Origin: DATBGO01 sp963785765
GTDB lineage: Bacteria; Actinomycetota; Actinomycetes; Streptosporangiales; Streptosporangiaceae
DNA length: 64,000 nucleotides
Direction: 5' to 3'
NCBI GenBank assembly: GCA_963785765.1
Contig: CAWAWM010000004.1
Span: 434,001 to 498,000, forward strand
Made by a program: the position numbers and the translations under genes. A model generated the notes under the pieces. It was not told the DNA's origin and ran no database searches. It saw only the letters and a program-made list of their open reading frames with translations. Shown piece by piece: positions 62,810-64,000 of this stretch (its first letter is position 1; every line of letters starts with the position of its first letter).

Positions 62810-62847
62810 AGCCTACGTAGCTATTCCCGGGCTGGGCAACCTATTTT
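62810..62847 (-). promoter_or_regulatory. WhiB7-type promoter for the whiB7 leader
   Basis: On the minus strand AAAATAG directly precedes a -35-like GGTTGCCC (TTGCCC, 62834-62839). An 18-nt spacer and TAGGCT (62810-62815) follow. An AT-rich element just upstream of -35 is the known mark of WhiB7-activated promoters, so this suggests autoregulation. Confidence 0.6.
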
Positions 62848-62945
62848 CCGGCTGGTTCTGCGGCGCCGCGCCCGGGCTCAAGAGGCGCCGCCAGCCCGCG
62901 CCTCGAGAACGGAGGCACGACGCGTCCCATGAGTTCCGCGGCGCC

Positions 62946-63806
62946 TCACGACCGGGTGCGGATCAGCCCCTCCTGCACCACCGAGACCACCAGCTCACCG
63001 TCGCTGGTGAACACCTGCCCGCGGGCCAGGCCGCGCGCGCCGCCCGCAATCGGGGACTCCTGCGAGTACAGGAGCCACCGGTCGGCGCGAAACGGCCGGT
63101 GGAACCACATCGCGTGATCCAGGCTGGCGCCGGTGGTCCGCCCGTCGGCCCAGGACAGCCCGTGCGCCAGCAGAACCGAGTCCAGCAGGGTCATGTCGGA
63201 GGCATAGGTCATCAGGCAGACATGCAGCAACGGATCGTCGGGCAGCTCGCCGTCGGCCCGCAGCCAGACCAGGTTGCTCGGGGTGCGCAGCACAGGATCG
63301 GTCACCGCCTCGAAGGTGAGCGGTCCGATGTGCCTGATATCGATGGGGTTCCGATGAAAGAAGTCATGGCTGTTCGGCCCGAACAGCTTTTCCATCCGCA
63401 CCGAGGTCGGGTCGATCGACTCCGGCGGCGGTACGTCCGGCATCGCCGTGGCGTGCGTGACGCCCGGCTCCGCCCGGTGAAATGACGCCGACAGCGTGAA
63501 GATCGTCTTGCCGTGCTGAATGGCCGACACCCGCCGGGTGGTGAAAGACCGGCCATCACGGACCTGGTCAACCAGGTACGCCAGCGGAACGGCCGGATCC
63601 CCCGGCCGGATGAAATAGGCGTGCAGCGAATGCACCGGCCGGTCCGCCGGAACGGTCCGGCCCGCGGCGACCAGCGCCTGGCCCGCGACCTGGCCGCCGA
63701 AGACCCGCTGCCGGCGTTCACCTTCCGGGCTGCGGCCGCGGAAGATATTGACCTCGATCTGCTCCAGATCGAGGAGTTCCACCACGGCATCGAGTGCCTC
63801 ACTCAT
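62946..63806 (-). CDS. tesB: Acyl-CoA thioesterase II
   Basis: A 286-residue double-hotdog thioesterase that hydrolyses medium/long acyl-CoA. Landmarks: NIFRGRSPEGERRQRVFGGQ, LHAYFIRPGDP, MTYASDMTLLDSVLLAHG, SLDHAMWFHRPF and WLLYSQESPIA, with the catalytic Asp/Thr/Gln set expected in these blocks. ATG 63806 lies 35 nt after the uvrD2 stop on the same strand. Confidence 0.94.
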   Translation of the reverse strand: MSEALDAVVELLDLEQIEVNIFRGRSPEGERRQRVFGGQVAGQALVAAGRTVPADRPVHSLHAYFIRPGDPAVPLAYLVDQVRDGRSFTTRRVSAIQHGKTIFTLSASFHRAEPGVTHATAMPDVPPPESIDPTSVRMEKLFGPNSHDFFHRNPIDIRHIGPLTFEAVTDPVLRTPSNLVWLRADGELPDDPLLHVCLMTYASDMTLLDSVLLAHGLSWADGRTTGASLDHAMWFHRPFRADRWLLYSQESPIAGGARGLARGQVFTSDGELVVSVVQEGLIRTRS

Positions 63807-63841
63807 CGCCCAGACTCACCGTCTCGCTCGCCTCGCCAGTC

Positions 63842-64000
63842 TCAGCCGCTCGCCCGCGGGGCTTGCCCCGCGCACAACGCCAGCACCGCCGCACCGTACC
63901 TGTCGAGCTTGGTGCGCCCCACACCGGGGACCGCGGCGAGCTCGCTGGCGCTGGCTGGCCTGCGTTCGGCGATCAGCTCGAGGGTCGAGTCCCTGAAGAT
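63842..64000 (-). CDS. uvrD2: UvrD2-type DNA helicase, C-terminal HRDC end (partial)
   Basis: The last 52 codons of a gene running off the window. STLELIAERRPASASELAAV and PGVGRTKLDRYG are an HRDC domain, the nucleic-acid-binding end of RecQ and of actinobacterial UvrD2. Neighbouring tesB and whiB7 fit uvrD2; the helicase motor itself is outside the window. Confidence 0.75.
   Translation of the reverse strand: MFRDSTLELIAERRPASASELAAVPGVGRTKLDRYGAAVLALCAGQAPRASG

Noticed and set aside
1..64000. Mobile element or prophage
   Set aside because: No transposase, integrase, terminal inverted repeats or phage structural genes; only the 13E12-like gene and the 59.5-59.9 kb debris hint at past recombination.

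Overview
The window is high-GC actinomycete chromosome. It was read from sequence alone, without database searches. The gene set (MtrAB-LpqB, WhiB and WhiB7 types, SpoIIM, F420 biosynthesis, SecA with a SEC-C tail, MoxR/DUF58 cluster) and the many GTG/TTG starts point to a spore-forming, filamentous Streptomyces/Streptosporangium-like lineage. Gene order resembles what I remember of the M. tuberculosis stretches around secA1-mtrAB, whiB2-fbiAB and Rv3193c-uvrD2, so most of the window is conserved core genome. No rRNA, tRNA, CRISPR array, integrase or intact insertion sequence was seen.

Layout: 1-2788 (minus) holds moeZ, a membrane protein and the start of a secreted subtilisin. 2977-8945 holds an Rv3235-like gene, secA, a small membrane protein and an AlkX/YcaQ-type glycosylase. 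8950-16911 (minus) is mtnA-mtrA-mtrB-lpqB, then hpf and a LuxR-type response regulator; comF is absent from its usual place. 17202-24838 is a membrane protein gene followed by the DUF4129-DUF4350-MoxR-DUF58 operon, with SpoIIM and RDD genes. 24910-29871 holds a YbhN-like flippase-fold protein, two adenosylhomocysteinase-type genes (one canonical, one short and divergent) and a MerR regulator. 29933-39607 holds a frameshifted CDF transporter, Trm112, manB, DUF3499, a degenerate zincin, DUF5719, a giant glycosyltransferase and whiB. 39855-44921 carries the F420 genes cofD, fbiB and fbiC. 45120-54342 (minus) holds an AlkA-like glycosylase, a sugar nucleotidyltransferase, a GT4 glycosyltransferase, UPF0182, a PDZ/Lon-type protease, moaE and a reductase-fold protein. 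54408-64000 is a DUF2342 zincin, a broken HNH endonuclease, a ThiF/TOMM-like gene with pseudogene debris behind it, an ABC1 kinase, whiB7 with an attenuator-like leader, tesB and the end of uvrD2.

Functional themes: signalling and envelope growth (MtrAB-LpqB, secretion, mannose activation, glycosyltransferases), methyl-cycle recycling (mtnA, ahcY), F420 synthesis, alkylation repair (two unrelated glycosylases) and WhiB-type control.

The most unusual signal is an abundance of short tandem repeats. At least five arrays begin exactly at a gene's stop codon and re-copy the gene's 3' end into the following DNA (3670, 27905, 29864, 42062, 61410). Other arrays with unit lengths divisible by three sit inside genes. 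Four reading frames are also broken by single-base shifts, at least two of them in short G runs, so sequencing error must be considered alongside real decay.
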